Source of the DNA: Castanea sativa
Lineage: Eukaryota > Streptophyta > Magnoliopsida > Fagales > Fagaceae
DNA length: 64,000 bases
Reading direction: 5' to 3'
NCBI RefSeq assembly: GCF_040712315.1
Contig: NC_134013.1
Coordinates: 57,742,501 to 57,806,500, forward strand
The notes under the pieces are model-generated. The model was not told where the DNA came from. It saw nothing but the letters and a program-made list of their open reading frames with translations, and searched no databases. Numbering within the stretch: the stretch's first letter is position 1; each line of letters starts with the position of its first letter. The position numbers were made by a program, and so were the translations under genes. Shown in pieces: positions 12,209 through 23,392 of this stretch.

Positions 12209-13775
12209 GAGATATCTATTCAAAGGCCAAGGAATTTCAAAACAACACTTCTAGTTGTAGCTGAAATTGATTTTTGTCGAGTTGACCTTGTTGTTAAAGA
12301 ATTAATCCCTTTTATGGGTAGGCTTTTGTGATGTTATATGATTTATTCCTTTTTTTGGGATAAGTTATATTTTTTATGATCATGTTATATGATTTATTCC
12401 TCTCATTGAGATAAGTTACATTTTTTGTTGCCTAATCAGTCGTGCTAATTTTCTTGGATTAATTTTTTCACCTCTTTGGCTAATCTCTTTTTATTTCAAT
12501 GTAAAACATTTTTGGAGAATAATTTCCTCTTTTTCCCAAAAAAGCTATTCTGAAAAATTGACTAGTTTTTTGTGTTTGGTTGCGACTTGCGACCTTGAAA
12601 ATGAGATTGGAAACTTTTTTTTGTTTTTGTCATAAAATCATTAATATAATTTTGTAATTCCAAATTATATATTAACAAACGGGTCTTTGATGGAGTGGGG
12701 TGTCCTTATGTAATCAAAGAGCACATTTTACAAGCTTTGTTCGATTGGATGCACTTAGGCAGCATCCCTTCTATGTCTCTTATTCAATTTTTTTTTTTTT
12801 TTACTCACTCTATTTGTGATTTGTATTGTTTGAACTTTGAAGGGGTTTTGACCTGTTATTTTTGAAGTTATAAATTTCTACAATAATAAACAGTATAAAC
12901 TTGCATGTAGATGTCCTACGCATCAACTTGTGCTCCAATTTGTTGTGTATTATTGAACCTTGACATTTAGACTAGTGGAAGATTAAGGGCCTGAACCCAA
13001 AAAGTTTGGAATGTAAACTACAAAACACTTTGACTTTTCCATAAAAAAAGAAAAGGCCCAAAAACCATGACTTTCCTTTTATTTTAATTAAACCCTTTTA
13101 AAGTGCGCTCTAGGCCCATTAGAGCTATGGCCTCTTATGATACCGTGTTCTCACTTTGGCCACCTCATCAAAAGTCGGCAAGGGAAAAATCCAAATTATG
13201 GAACAGCTGTGCTGAAAGTTGATAGAGATAGGTTGGCGAAGCGAAATAGAATCAAGTAGACCGTGAAATCCTTTATGCATGGACACCTACCCTTTTTTGT
13301 TTGCCTTTTTTTGGGACTCTCAGAGGGCTTTTCTTTCATCACCAGAAGTAGAAGTGCCTCAAATATTTTTTTTTTAAATGTGATGTTTTTGTTTTTGTTT
13401 TTGTTTTTGGCTGTGTTTGTACTATGTAGTTTTGGGTCTGTAATTAATATTTTTGTTGTTGTTGTTGTATTTCTGTGGTCATCAACTTAGTCCTTTCCTT
13501 TTTGTTTGGTTAATAAATTTCAGTCATTTTCATGAAAAGTTTTAAAAAATAAAAAATAAAAAATAAAAAGTATACAGAGCACTACAAATTTTACAACGGT
13601 CTAAGATGAAAAATTATTAATTATAAGTAATAAATAATCGGCTATAATGTGTTCATCTAATAATTAATAATAACCCATCAACTTAATAATTGAAATTTGT
13701 TGTGAAAATTGTTGAGTCTATAGTGATTGAGTGGTTTGTCTCTATAGGAAAGATTCACAACTTGCTTCGTTAGAT

Positions 13776-14325
13776 TGCTGATAATGACTTGACCATTCTC
13801 ATCAAACGAAAAATATTTTGTTAAATAGTTTGTGATAAATCTCACCACACTCAAATAAAATATACAAAGAAGTTGTCAATAAAATTACACATATATCTCT
13901 CTCTTGCTACAATCAAGGCATTAAATGCTTCTACCAAAAAGCCAATAAAACTATTCTACAAAGTTGCAACTGTTGAAATTATGAAAAAGAAAAGTCAAGG
14001 AAAATCTTTCCTCAACCCCCCACGTTATTAGCACTCTTCATAATTTCTGCACACCTTTCTTGTAGTCACATATGCAAAATAGTTGAAGAGATCATTATCA
14101 CCCGCCTAGTGCTAGAGTCGGTGATGATTCTCACAAAGATCATACATTTATACCCATCTCAATATATTTATACAATATATAAAAAAATAAATAAAATTTG
14201 AGATGTTTTAATAATAAATAAAATGAATGGTATTTTTTTAATTTGTTTTAGTAATAAATAAATAGATACTATTATATATTTAATCAAAATGCAATCTTCA
14301 AATTGTGTCAAGGTAGATGACACTT

Positions 14326-14372
<47 letters not shown>

Positions 14373-15151
14373 AAATTTCAGTTGAACTATAATGTTTTTG
14401 GCTATCCTCTCTCATTTTCACCTTACCAAATAAAGGAAAACTCTAAACCCACTTTTTTTTTAATCCTTCAATTTTTCCTTATCATAAATATAAAAAAAGT
14501 GAGTACTGGCTTTGTGAGAAAACAAAATAAAAAATTAAAATCTGGACAAAATTTGTAGCAACTAATAGGAAGATGGAATGTGTTATTGTCATGTGCAATG
14601 CACATAATTCACTTCAAATTATTGTATACCATCACTTAAGTGCAATTTAGTAAGTCACATGACATGAACATGTGTTTTTTTCTTATTATTGGTTGTGGCC
14701 TAATTCTAACCAAACTTCAAAAAAAAAAATCTTTGTTCAACACGCCTCCACTTCACCCATATTGTGATGGACAAATTTTCTCATGACTCCAACAGTCCAA
14801 CGATGTTGGGAAGTTGATGGAGATGATTATGGTCCTTTTCAGATTTTGTTGTTTTAAAGCTCTAATAAATGTATTTATTCCCAAAAAAAAATCTCAGGTC
14901 TAATGTGCCAACCATCTTGAACAAACCTAAAGTTTGGCTTGTTTCAAATACAAGCCGTACATGCACCCAAAAATTGTATAAAAATTTTTACAATCAGCTG
15001 TCAGATTCAGCTCACTTAAACCCATGACAATGTGATTCTTGAAAAGCAAAATCATTCCACAATAAACGTGAGCACACGGAAAACAAGGTAGGCAAAGTTT
15101 CAAAACCATTCCCGCCTTGTTACATAGACAAAGACTAGAATGAGGGGCAAC
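13776..15151. other. Spacer between the duplication copies
   Basis: AT-rich and non-coding, with an (AT)n run at 14334-14363. I recognise no gene or element. Confidence 0.5.
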
Positions 15152-15848
15152 TGATGAGGAGAAAAATTACTCTCGTCTTAAAATAGAAAAGCTAGCTTTG
15201 TCCATCAAACTAGCCTCATCCATCAAGCTAGCCTTGTCCATCAAGCCAGCATCGTCCTTCAAGCTAGCTTCATCATTTGGACGAATGACTACGGCATGCA
15301 TTAAATGAATCCTCTATTAATGACACTAGACAAGCAAAAGTGTAACCAAAGGACCAACGGATAGAAGACCATTGATGATGATAAATGTCTCTACATTTAA
15401 TGCTATTAAGACCGTCATTGATTAAAGAAAATATTACGCATTTATTACGCCCATTAATGATAAAGAGTAATGGACGAAGTAACGATAACAAATGAGTTGT
15501 ACACACTAGACATGAATTCCGTAACGTATTAGCTATTGAGCATTAATGCAGGAATTCATTGTCTATTAACGCAACAAACAACTATAAAAGGAGAAAGCAC
15601 TAGAAACCTAAGGTACGCCCAATTACATACAAATACTCTACAAAAATCACTCTCCAGTTTGTTTCTCTCTAAAATCTTTCTCATTTACTAACTTAAGCAT
15701 CAGAGTCAGTTGGGCTGACGCCACACCAACGTGTTACTCTTCCACCTTATTCATTTTGCAGGTTTTCCTCTAATAGAGATGACCCCAACCATAGCTTCAT
15801 CCTTTAACTACGACGAGGATCTCATACTGAAGATTTTTTGCATCATCA
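15152..15848 (+). mobile_element. Solo LTR or LTR fragment, no target duplication found
   Basis: Starts TGATGAGGAG and ends TTTTTTGCATCATCA, the same terminal words as the solo LTR at 223-862, with a TATA box (TATAAAAG, 15583-15590) in the expected place. Five 18-bp subrepeats lie in its upstream part. Flanks are GCAAC and GTCAT, so no target duplication. Its right end falls within ~30 bp of where duplication copy 2 begins. Confidence 0.65.
15191..15280 (+). repeat. Five 18-bp tandem repeats (GCTAGCYTYRTCCATCAA type)
   Basis: Consecutive 18-base units from 15191, each with a CTAGC/CCAGC core and TCCATCAA end, in the U3 part of the LTR. The fifth unit is degraded. Confidence 0.75.
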
Positions 15849-16469
15849 GTCATTATATATATATATATATATATATATAGCCTATTGTTTATATTTTGCA
15901 ATTAATCAAACAATTAGTATATTCATTGAAATACAAATTCCAATACCAACTTTAAAATTAAACTAAATATTAAACATAACTCAAAACAATACAAAGGAAT
16001 GAAAAAAGAAATAATGTATATATAGATACTGACTTTAGCAATTTGGTTAAATAAAATTACACTTGGGCCACCCTCAAAAATAGCATTTTCCCTTTTAAAG
16101 GCCATAAGAAAATTATTGATCTAAAATCAAATAAAAAAATTAGTAAGCCAAAAAAATTTATCCCAACAATAAAATTACCAATAACAATTTTACCAAAATC
16201 AAATACTCCACTCAACCAATTTTACAAAAAATAAATGGTCCAACTTTTTATTTATTTACAGATTTTGTTAATACTAAATGGATGCTTATTTGGAGTTTCA
16301 TAAAGATTTTTTTTTTCCATTTTTTGGTTTATATTTCGTCCCCTAACTCCAAGTCTTGGTTTCATTCTTGATTTTTTTCAATTTGAGTTTAATTTTGTGC
16401 CACATGTCTATATAATTTTTTAATTGTTGTGCCAAGTGGGTTATTAGTGCAAAAGCCAAAGAGTGAAAA

Positions 16470-16501
<32 letters not shown>

Positions 16502-17841
16502 AGAAAAAAGAAAAAAGAAACTAAAAATGGATTGACGTGCAAAAGCAAATTTAAGTCTAAATTTAATAAGGTATTGATGTAATTGTTGGCAATATGTTTC
16601 ATGGACTTGGCAAATATAGATTTAGAAATTTGGTAGTAATTAATCTAGATTGAGTTTTTGTGATACAAACCAATGGGTAGAACTCACTCTTGAAAACTGG
16701 CTTACAAGAAGGATGGTTTCCAAGAGCTTATAAACACATGGTTAAACTTACATTTAATCCATGTGAGACATTAGTATTATAACAGTTTGATTGGGCAAGA
16801 GAATAGGACTCGAAATTATCTAACCAGAATACTAACAATCAAGCATTTTCCAGAAAGCATTGGTGTTTTTCTTCAATGCCAAAATGGGAACTTTTTTCTT
16901 ACAGCCTTTATATTATTTAATAGATGATCTCAGAATGACAAGTTTTTGAAAGTTACTTAAGAAACTAGATTTGGTTAGATGATTGGTGTGTAACATTCTA
17001 ATGGCATCAATAATGGCATAGCTGAATCACTTATGATTTCTCTTTATGAACATTTGAAGGACTTGTTAGATTTAAAGAATTTTTGGAAGTTGATTACCTT
17101 TTATTCCATTGTTTCGCTCTCTCTGTGTATGTACATGCCATGATTATACTATGCATTTGGTTGTTTTAGTTCAATACCGTTACTTATTGTTGCCATGATT
17201 ATACTATGCATTTGGTTGTTTTAGTTCAATACCGTTACTTATTGTTTTCCTTCTGCAGCCATGAAGCTGTAGTACAGCATGTAGGGAATATACATGAAAC
17301 TCCTAGGTATGTGAGATGCACAAATAGAGGAAAAAAAAATATGCACCAAAGAAAATAATTGTACAAGAAAATATTTATATGGTTCGAAATTTGCCTACGT
17401 CCACAAAGTTACAGAGATTTCATTATTCATAGGGAAAAAATACAAAGTGCAGCAATACAGTTTTTCTCTCTCTAAACAACACACCAAACCCTAATGTCCA
17501 AACAACAATTTGTCTATCCTTGCACAGAATTCACTAGAGCAATGAAAGTTGGTACATGGTTTGAGTAGGTGTTTTCCTTTTTCAAATAATTATTTTACAA
17601 ATAACTTTAAAAGCTCTGTTTGGAGAGATTTTTTATTGCTAGAACACATATCAAGATTTGATACATTAGGAGTTGGAATCGATTTAAAAGGGGGTGAGTC
17701 AAGTATGGAACTCATGTCAATGGGTCACCCATTGACCGCTACCATTATGCTTTCTGTTGAATAATAAGAAAATGTAATTAATAAGTGGAATAAAGTAAGA
17801 GACGGTGTAGTTATAGCATTAAGCAACAACATTAATAGTAA

Positions 17842-19221
17842 TGATGCTCAAAATCGTCAGTAAGTCTATTGCCCAAATCTACAGTAGTCTTTAGTGAAAT
17901 GTGAAGAGTAGTGAACTTGCAAAAAAATAGAAACACCTTCAAAGAGCACCGATGTGATGCCAGCATAAGACCCTTCGAAGATCAAGTCAGAAACCAATAA
18001 TGAGCCTTTTGGAGAGGAGTTAGTGAAAAGTATTTTTTGCATACCTTGGAATTGGAGCGTCTCAGTGTTTATATAGGAGCTTCCGGATGATCACATTAGC
18101 TGAATTGTAGTAATATGGGGTTATCCCCTAGCTAATGTGTAGGAGTTGGGAACTATCGATCCCATAGATGATCCATAAGGAGTGAGGAGTTATCCTCAAC
18201 TGTTTGTAGGAGATAAAGTTTATCCTATTACCGGCAGCCGTGTGCATCTGGGAGAGTCTTAAGCAATGTAGGCATTGTAACATGAGTTGGGTGCTTGGTC
18301 GTACTCAGGGCCGGCCCAAGGCCTAGGCAAGTTAGGCCTAGGCCTAAGGCCCCACCAAAAAATAAAATTTTTCTTAAGAATAAGGGCCCCACTTTCCATA
18401 GTTAAAAGCCAAAATTTTTATAAAATTATAGATATATTTTTTAAATGTTGTACATTTTTTTATTTGTGATGTTAAGGATACTACAAATTTTACTATTGAC
18501 TTACAAATTGCCATGTTATTAATCACAAAAAAGTGATGTAAACATTCATTAGTTAAATTGATAAAATTCATCAATGAGAGACAAAATCACATTATATTTT
18601 GAACATTTTATAGTGCTTTTAATTAGCGTATTTTTCTTTTTCATTTCTATTAAGACTCTCAAAGTACGAGATCAATAGAATCTTAACTCAATTGAAACCC
18701 TAAAATCCTACAAAGCCACACACTAAATAATATCTATCTCTTTCTCTTAAAATCAAAATATAAAATTAAAAATTAGATTACAATTTTATTTAACTATGCA
18801 TCGTCTTATATCCAAAATAAAGTATTTTTTTCAATCGCAATATATTTTTATTTCTTTTTATTAATATTTATAGTTCAACTATAATATTCAATTCTCTATA
18901 TGAAATAAACATTAGTCTAGTTGGTATTATTTATATATTTAATGTATCAAATTAACCTTAATTTGATTAGTATTAACTAATTTTGTTTAATTAATATTTA
19001 CATATTAAAGGCCTCACATAAATTCTCCGCCTTAGGCCCCAAATTATGTTGGGCCGCCCCTGGTCGTACTCGTCAACTTTTGGTCATTCGTGTATCCATG
19101 CTGGTCGCATTTGGTCTTCCACTTCTGGTGAGTAAGTGCTCTTCGGAAGACCAACCTATTTGGGAAAGAGTAGCACACTCCAGAAGAGTAGCTGTGGGGT
19201 TAGTCAAAATATTCTTCATCA
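17842..19221 (+). mobile_element. LTR-like insertion present only in duplication copy 2
   Basis: Copy 1 reads continuously through this point (~10303). Copy 2 is interrupted by an insert bounded by TGATG and CATCA. Inside is a TATA-like TTTATATA at ~18071. Without the nested hAT element the insert is ~620 bp, a plausible solo LTR. The flanks (ATAG before, GATGG after) are only an imperfect target duplication, so boundaries are uncertain by a few bases. Confidence 0.55.
18306..19062 (+). mobile_element. Non-autonomous hAT element with perfect 8-bp target duplication
   Basis: A 757-bp AT-rich element with ends CAGGGCCGGCCCAA and (reverse complement of the right end) CAGGGGCGGCCCAA. GTCGTACT flanks it on both sides (18298-18305 and 19063-19070). 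CAGGG-type inverted ends and an 8-bp duplication define the hAT superfamily. There is no transposase frame, so it depends on a partner elsewhere. Confidence 0.92.
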
Positions 19222-19985
19222 GATGGCGTTAAGATTAGTTCAAAAATAATCTAAAAGGCATTAGATCTTGACATGTAAATATTTATATTAGCGACAAGTT
19301 AGATCATGCTAAAAGAGGTGAGGAATAACATAGATTTGATTCTAGTAGTACTAGCAAAATGTAATTAGTATGCTGATCAAAGTTGAGATTAAAAGCAATA
19401 TGATCTACTGAGTTATAATAACACGTTTAATGAGGTAAGTGTTATTCATCCAGGAAAGCAATGACAAAATGCTAGTGAAGTCAAAAGAAAAGTTTATGAT
19501 GAAACTAGGACAAAGCAATCTAGTGATCATAACAAAATTTGTCGAGTTGACCTTGTTGTTAAAGAATTTATCCCTTTTGTGGGTAGGCTTTTGTTATGTT
19601 ATATGATTTATTCACGTCTTTGGGATAAGTAATATTTTCTTTATGATCATGTTATATGATTTATTCATCTCATTGGGATAAGTTACATTTTTTGTTGCCT
19701 AATCAGTCTTGCTAACTTTCTTGGGTAAATTTTTCCACCTCTTTGGCAAATCTCTTTTTATTTCAATGTTAAACATTTTTGGAGAACAATTTCTTCTTTT
19801 TCCCGAAAAAGTTTTTCTTGAAAAATTGACCAATTTCTTGTGTTTGGTTGCGACTTGCCACCTTGAAAATGAGCTTGGAAACATTTTTTTTGTATTTATT
19901 TGACTCAGTCATAAAATCATTAATATATTTTTGTAATTCCAATATATATTAACAAATGGGTCTTTGATGGAGTGGAGTATTCTTA

Positions 19986-20886
19986 GAGCAACCACATCAG
20001 TCCGTTTAAATTTTTCGTCTATTTTACACTAAAAACCTACTTTTTCTATTTTACACTACTACATTTCCAAAACACCCACATCAAATCATCTATTTTACAC
20101 CTCTATTCTAATTAAATAATATTATTTATTATTTTATTATTATTATTTATTAATACTCACTCTCACCGTTCCTCTCTATTTTTACTTTTTCAGCTCTCAA
20201 GTCTCACCCGTTCTCTCCTTCCCTCACTCTCTGCCTCACAGCCGCCTCACCCACCCCGCCATCGCCGCCAATCCAACTCGCCGCCTCAGCCCTCCACCGG
20301 TTCGGCCTCCCTCTTTCCTTCGCCCGTCCCTCTCTCCTCCACCACCGACCCTTCGCCTCCCACCAATCTCTCACTTACAACCGACAAGCACCAATCTCCC
20401 ACCCCCAACCGACGAGCACCAATCTCCCTAGCTTCGATCCACAAGCACCGATCAAATTCGAGATCTCCCTAGCTCCAATCAGGCAAGACTCATCTCCATT
20501 CTAATCAAGCACCGATTGTGTATCTTTGTGTGTTTTTTTTTTTTGAGCAAGTGTATCTCTGTTGATTTGTCTATGTGCGGATGTGTTTGTGTGTGGGGGT
20601 GTTTGTGTGTATCTGAGAAAAAAGAAGAAGATAAGGAGAGGAGAAGCAGTTCGTTGAGCACAGAGAAGAGAAAAAAAAAAAACCAGCGAACGTGAAAATA
20701 ATAAAATAAGATATAGACGTGCTACAGTAACCGTGTAAATATACACGGTTACTGTAGCTCGTGTATGGGTTTGCACATCTTTACCCAACTTTACACCATT
20801 GATGTGGGTGTTTTTTTTGCCAAAATGTGTAAAATGAATGAATTTTTGTATTATACAAGATTATCTACTAACTAATATGGATGCTC
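19986..20886 (+). mobile_element. PIF/Harbinger-like MITE (901 bp) with TTA target duplication
   Basis: Inverted ends GAGCAACCACATCAG and GAGCATCCATATTAG are flanked by TTA (19983-19985 and 20887-20889). Copy 1 of the duplication preserves the empty site with a single TTA (12706-12708), so insertion after duplication is direct. The inside is unusual: a C-rich stretch (~20180-20460) unlike its AT-rich neighbours, perhaps captured exon sequence, and a perfect hairpin at 20721-20758. No transposase. Confidence 0.88.
20721..20758. repeat. Perfect 17-bp-arm hairpin inside the MITE
   Basis: GCTACAGTAACCGTGTA is followed after AATA by its exact reverse complement. A transcript would fold to a 17-bp stem with a 4-base loop. 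Confidence 0.95.
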
Positions 20887-22005
20887 TTATGTACTCAAAA
20901 GAGCACATTTTACAAGCTTTGAATTTTTTTTTTTACTCACTCTATATGTGATTTGTATTGTTTGAACTTTGAAGGGGTTTTGACCTGTTATTTTTGAAGT
21001 TATAAATTTCTACGATAATAAACAGTATAAACTTGCAAGTAGATGCCATACGTATCAACTCGTGCTCCAATTCAACTTGTGCTCCAATTTGTTGTGTATT
21101 ATTGAACCTTGATTATTGGAAGATTAAGGGCCTGAACCCAAAAAGTTGGGAATGTAGACTACAAAACACTTTGAATTTTCCATAATAAAAAAAAAAGGCC
21201 CAAAAACCATGACTTCCCTTTTATTTTAATTAAATAGAGATTGGCTCTCAACCAAAGGGAAGAGTCTTAAACCTTTTAAAGTGCGCTCTAGGCCCATTAG
21301 AGCTATGGCCTCTTATGATATGATTTTTTTTTTCCACATACGTGTTCTCACTTCGGCCACCTCATCTAAAAAGTCTGCAAGGGAAAAATCCAAATTATGG
21401 ATTATGGAACAGCTGTGCTGAAAGTGAATAGATAGGTCATAGGTTGGCGAAGCGAAATAGAATCTAAGTAGACCGTGAAATCCTTTTAGCATGGACAGGA
21501 CACCTACCCTTTTTTGTTTGCCTTTTTTTGGGACTCTCAGAGGGCTTTTCTTTCATCACCAAAAGTAGAAGTGCCTCAAATATAAAAAAAAAATGTGATA
21601 TTTTTGTTTTCGGCTGTGTTTGTACTACGTAGTTTTGGGTCTGTAATTAATATTTTTGTTTTTGGCTGTGTTTGTACTATGTAGTTTTGGGTCTGTAATT
21701 AATATTTTTGTTGTTGTTGTTGTATTTCTGTGGTCATCAACTTAGTCTTTTCCTTTTTGTTTGGTTAATAAATTTCAGTCATTTTCATGAAAAATTTTAA
21801 AATTAAAAAGTATACAGAGCACTACAAATTTTACAACGGTCTAATAAGATGAAAAATTATTAATTATAAATAATAAATAATCGTCTATAATGAGTTCATC
21901 TTATAATTAATAATAACCCATCAACTTAATAATTGAAATTTGTTGTGAAATTTGTTGAGTCTATAGTGATTTAGTGGTCTGTCTCTACAGGAAAGATTCA
22001 CAATT

Positions 22006-22311
22006 TTGCCACGTGAGTTCTTAGAAAGATGACATTGATGTTCCATTTTAGTTAGTTGTTGTTACTGCATGGTGGCTTTGGGGGTTGTCACATGCTACTG
22101 CATCAACTGGCGGAGTGGTGGGTATGGGAAGAAATGCCAAAACCAAAACTTTCTAATTGCGTGAAAAGTAATGTACTTCAAATTTGGGAGCAAAGTCTTC
22201 ACTCAATTTTAACCCACACGGCGAGTCAGCCACGTGAGTGGAACGTCCAGCTGAATATTGAAAACTCAGATGCAATTATAGTTTGAGAAAGTTTATAGAC
22301 ACAAAAAAATT
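22006..22311 (+). repeat. Inverted repeat, left arm (inverted copy of the GST promoter region)
   Basis: About 300 bp matching the reverse complement of 22935-23236, from TTGCCACGTGAGTTC to TATAGACACAAAAAAATTT, with few differences. Both arms keep a short open frame (22056-22286 here), but its only support is the recent duplication. Confidence 0.9.
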
Positions 22312-22934
22312 TAACACTCGCTTTTCACCCCATCTATTATATCTGTAGTACATATGATCTGGAAATGGATTGACGATTTTACCAGGAATTGACGATTTTC
22401 TTCACAACGCTCAAGTAGTGGTCCTTAATTGTAGTTGTAGATGTTTGATATAAGGGGGTTGTGATATGGATTCCTTGTTCTTATTCTTTTTCCATTAATG
22501 AAAGCCTTGTTTTTGGAGTGTGTATAGTAGTTATAGCAATTTTGAGTTTTCAAAGTAGTACTAAAACCATGAACATTAGTTTCGGAATTTTAATTTCAGC
22601 TATCGATGGGTTAGGCAAGGGGTGGGTAGGGTTCTATTCAAACGTGTTCTTCAGATGGGGAGCGACGAGAAGTTTGCTATTATAATTTCTGGGTTTTTTA
22701 TTATTATTTAATTAACCTTTTTTTAATTAAGGAATAAATAATATATTAAATATTAAATTAAGACCAAAACTATGTCGTTTTGGGTAAGTTAACGGTAGGA
22801 ATGGATGAAATGTTAACAGGTGACTGAATTGAGAAAGATTAAAAACTTAAAGGATTGAAATAACAAAATGTAAATTTAGATGACTGAAATGAAAAGTGGT
22901 AAAACTTAAGAAGGTGAATTTTACATTTTGGCCC

Positions 22935-23236
22935 AAATTTTTTGTATTTATAAACTTTCTCAAACTATAATTGCATCTGAGTTTTCAATATTCAACTGGA
23001 TGTTCCACTCACGTGGCTGACTTGTGTGGGTTAAAATTGAGTGAAGACTTTGCTCCCAAATTTGAAGTACATTACTTTTCACGCAATTAGAAAGTTTTGG
23101 TTTTGGCATTTTGCCCATACCCACCACTCCGCCAGTTGATGCAGAAGCATGTGACAACCCCCAAAGCCACCATGCAGTAACAACAACTAATTAAAATGGA
23201 ACATCAATGTAATCTTTCTAAGAACTCACGTGGCAA
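22935..23236 (-). repeat. Inverted repeat, right arm (part of the GST promoter)
   Basis: Partner of 22006-22311 across a ~620-bp loop. It ends ~155 bp before the GST start codon and contains both G-box motifs of that promoter. Confidence 0.9.
23010..23015. promoter_or_regulatory. G-box CACGTG, distal
   Basis: Palindromic bZIP/bHLH core 378 bp upstream of the GST ATG; it also occurs in the left arm of the inverted repeat. Confidence 0.5.
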
Positions 23237-23309
23237 CCCCCAAGCCTTGCAAGATGATAAAAACTCACAACAAATCTCTCTCTCTCTCTCTCTCTCTCTG
23301 CTATAAATA
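23227..23309 (+). promoter_or_regulatory. GST core promoter: G-box, CT repeat, TATA box
   Basis: CACGTG at 23227-23232, a (CT)n run at ~23277-23299 and TATAAATA at 23302-23309. Transcription would begin near 23335, giving a leader of ~60 bases. G-boxes recruit bZIP and bHLH regulators in plants; which one acts here is unknown. Confidence 0.65.
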
Positions 23310-23392
23310 ACAGTTTGGATCTTGGCAAAATTCAAAGAGCTTTATCATAGATAATACAAACTGTTGTGCGGTGCCTTTTTTATTTAGAAAAG

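Larger units (their letters stand above)
8360..13775 (+). repeat. Large direct duplication, copy 1
   Basis: From AGCCTATTGTTTATATTTTG onward this block matches 15877-22003 base for base over long stretches, with scattered substitutions and small indels (near nine in ten identical by eye, not measured). It holds ~1.66 kb (10617-12274) that copy 2 lacks, including a solo LTR. No coding region is visible. A 60-codon minus-strand frame at 8405-8587, also open in copy 2, has no family signature. Confidence 0.85.
15877..22003 (+). repeat. Large direct duplication, copy 2
   Basis: Matches copy 1 (8360-13775) in the same order and orientation. It gained an LTR-like insert with a nested hAT element (17842-19221) and a Harbinger-like MITE (19986-20886). 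It also has two small tandem duplications, ~17136/17192 (56 bp) and ~21604/21657 (53 bp). It ends a few bases before the inverted repeat upstream of the GST gene. Confidence 0.85.

Noticed and set aside
22056..22286. Frame conserved between the two arms of the inverted repeat
   Set aside because: Shared by recent duplication; it overlaps promoter elements and has no family signature.
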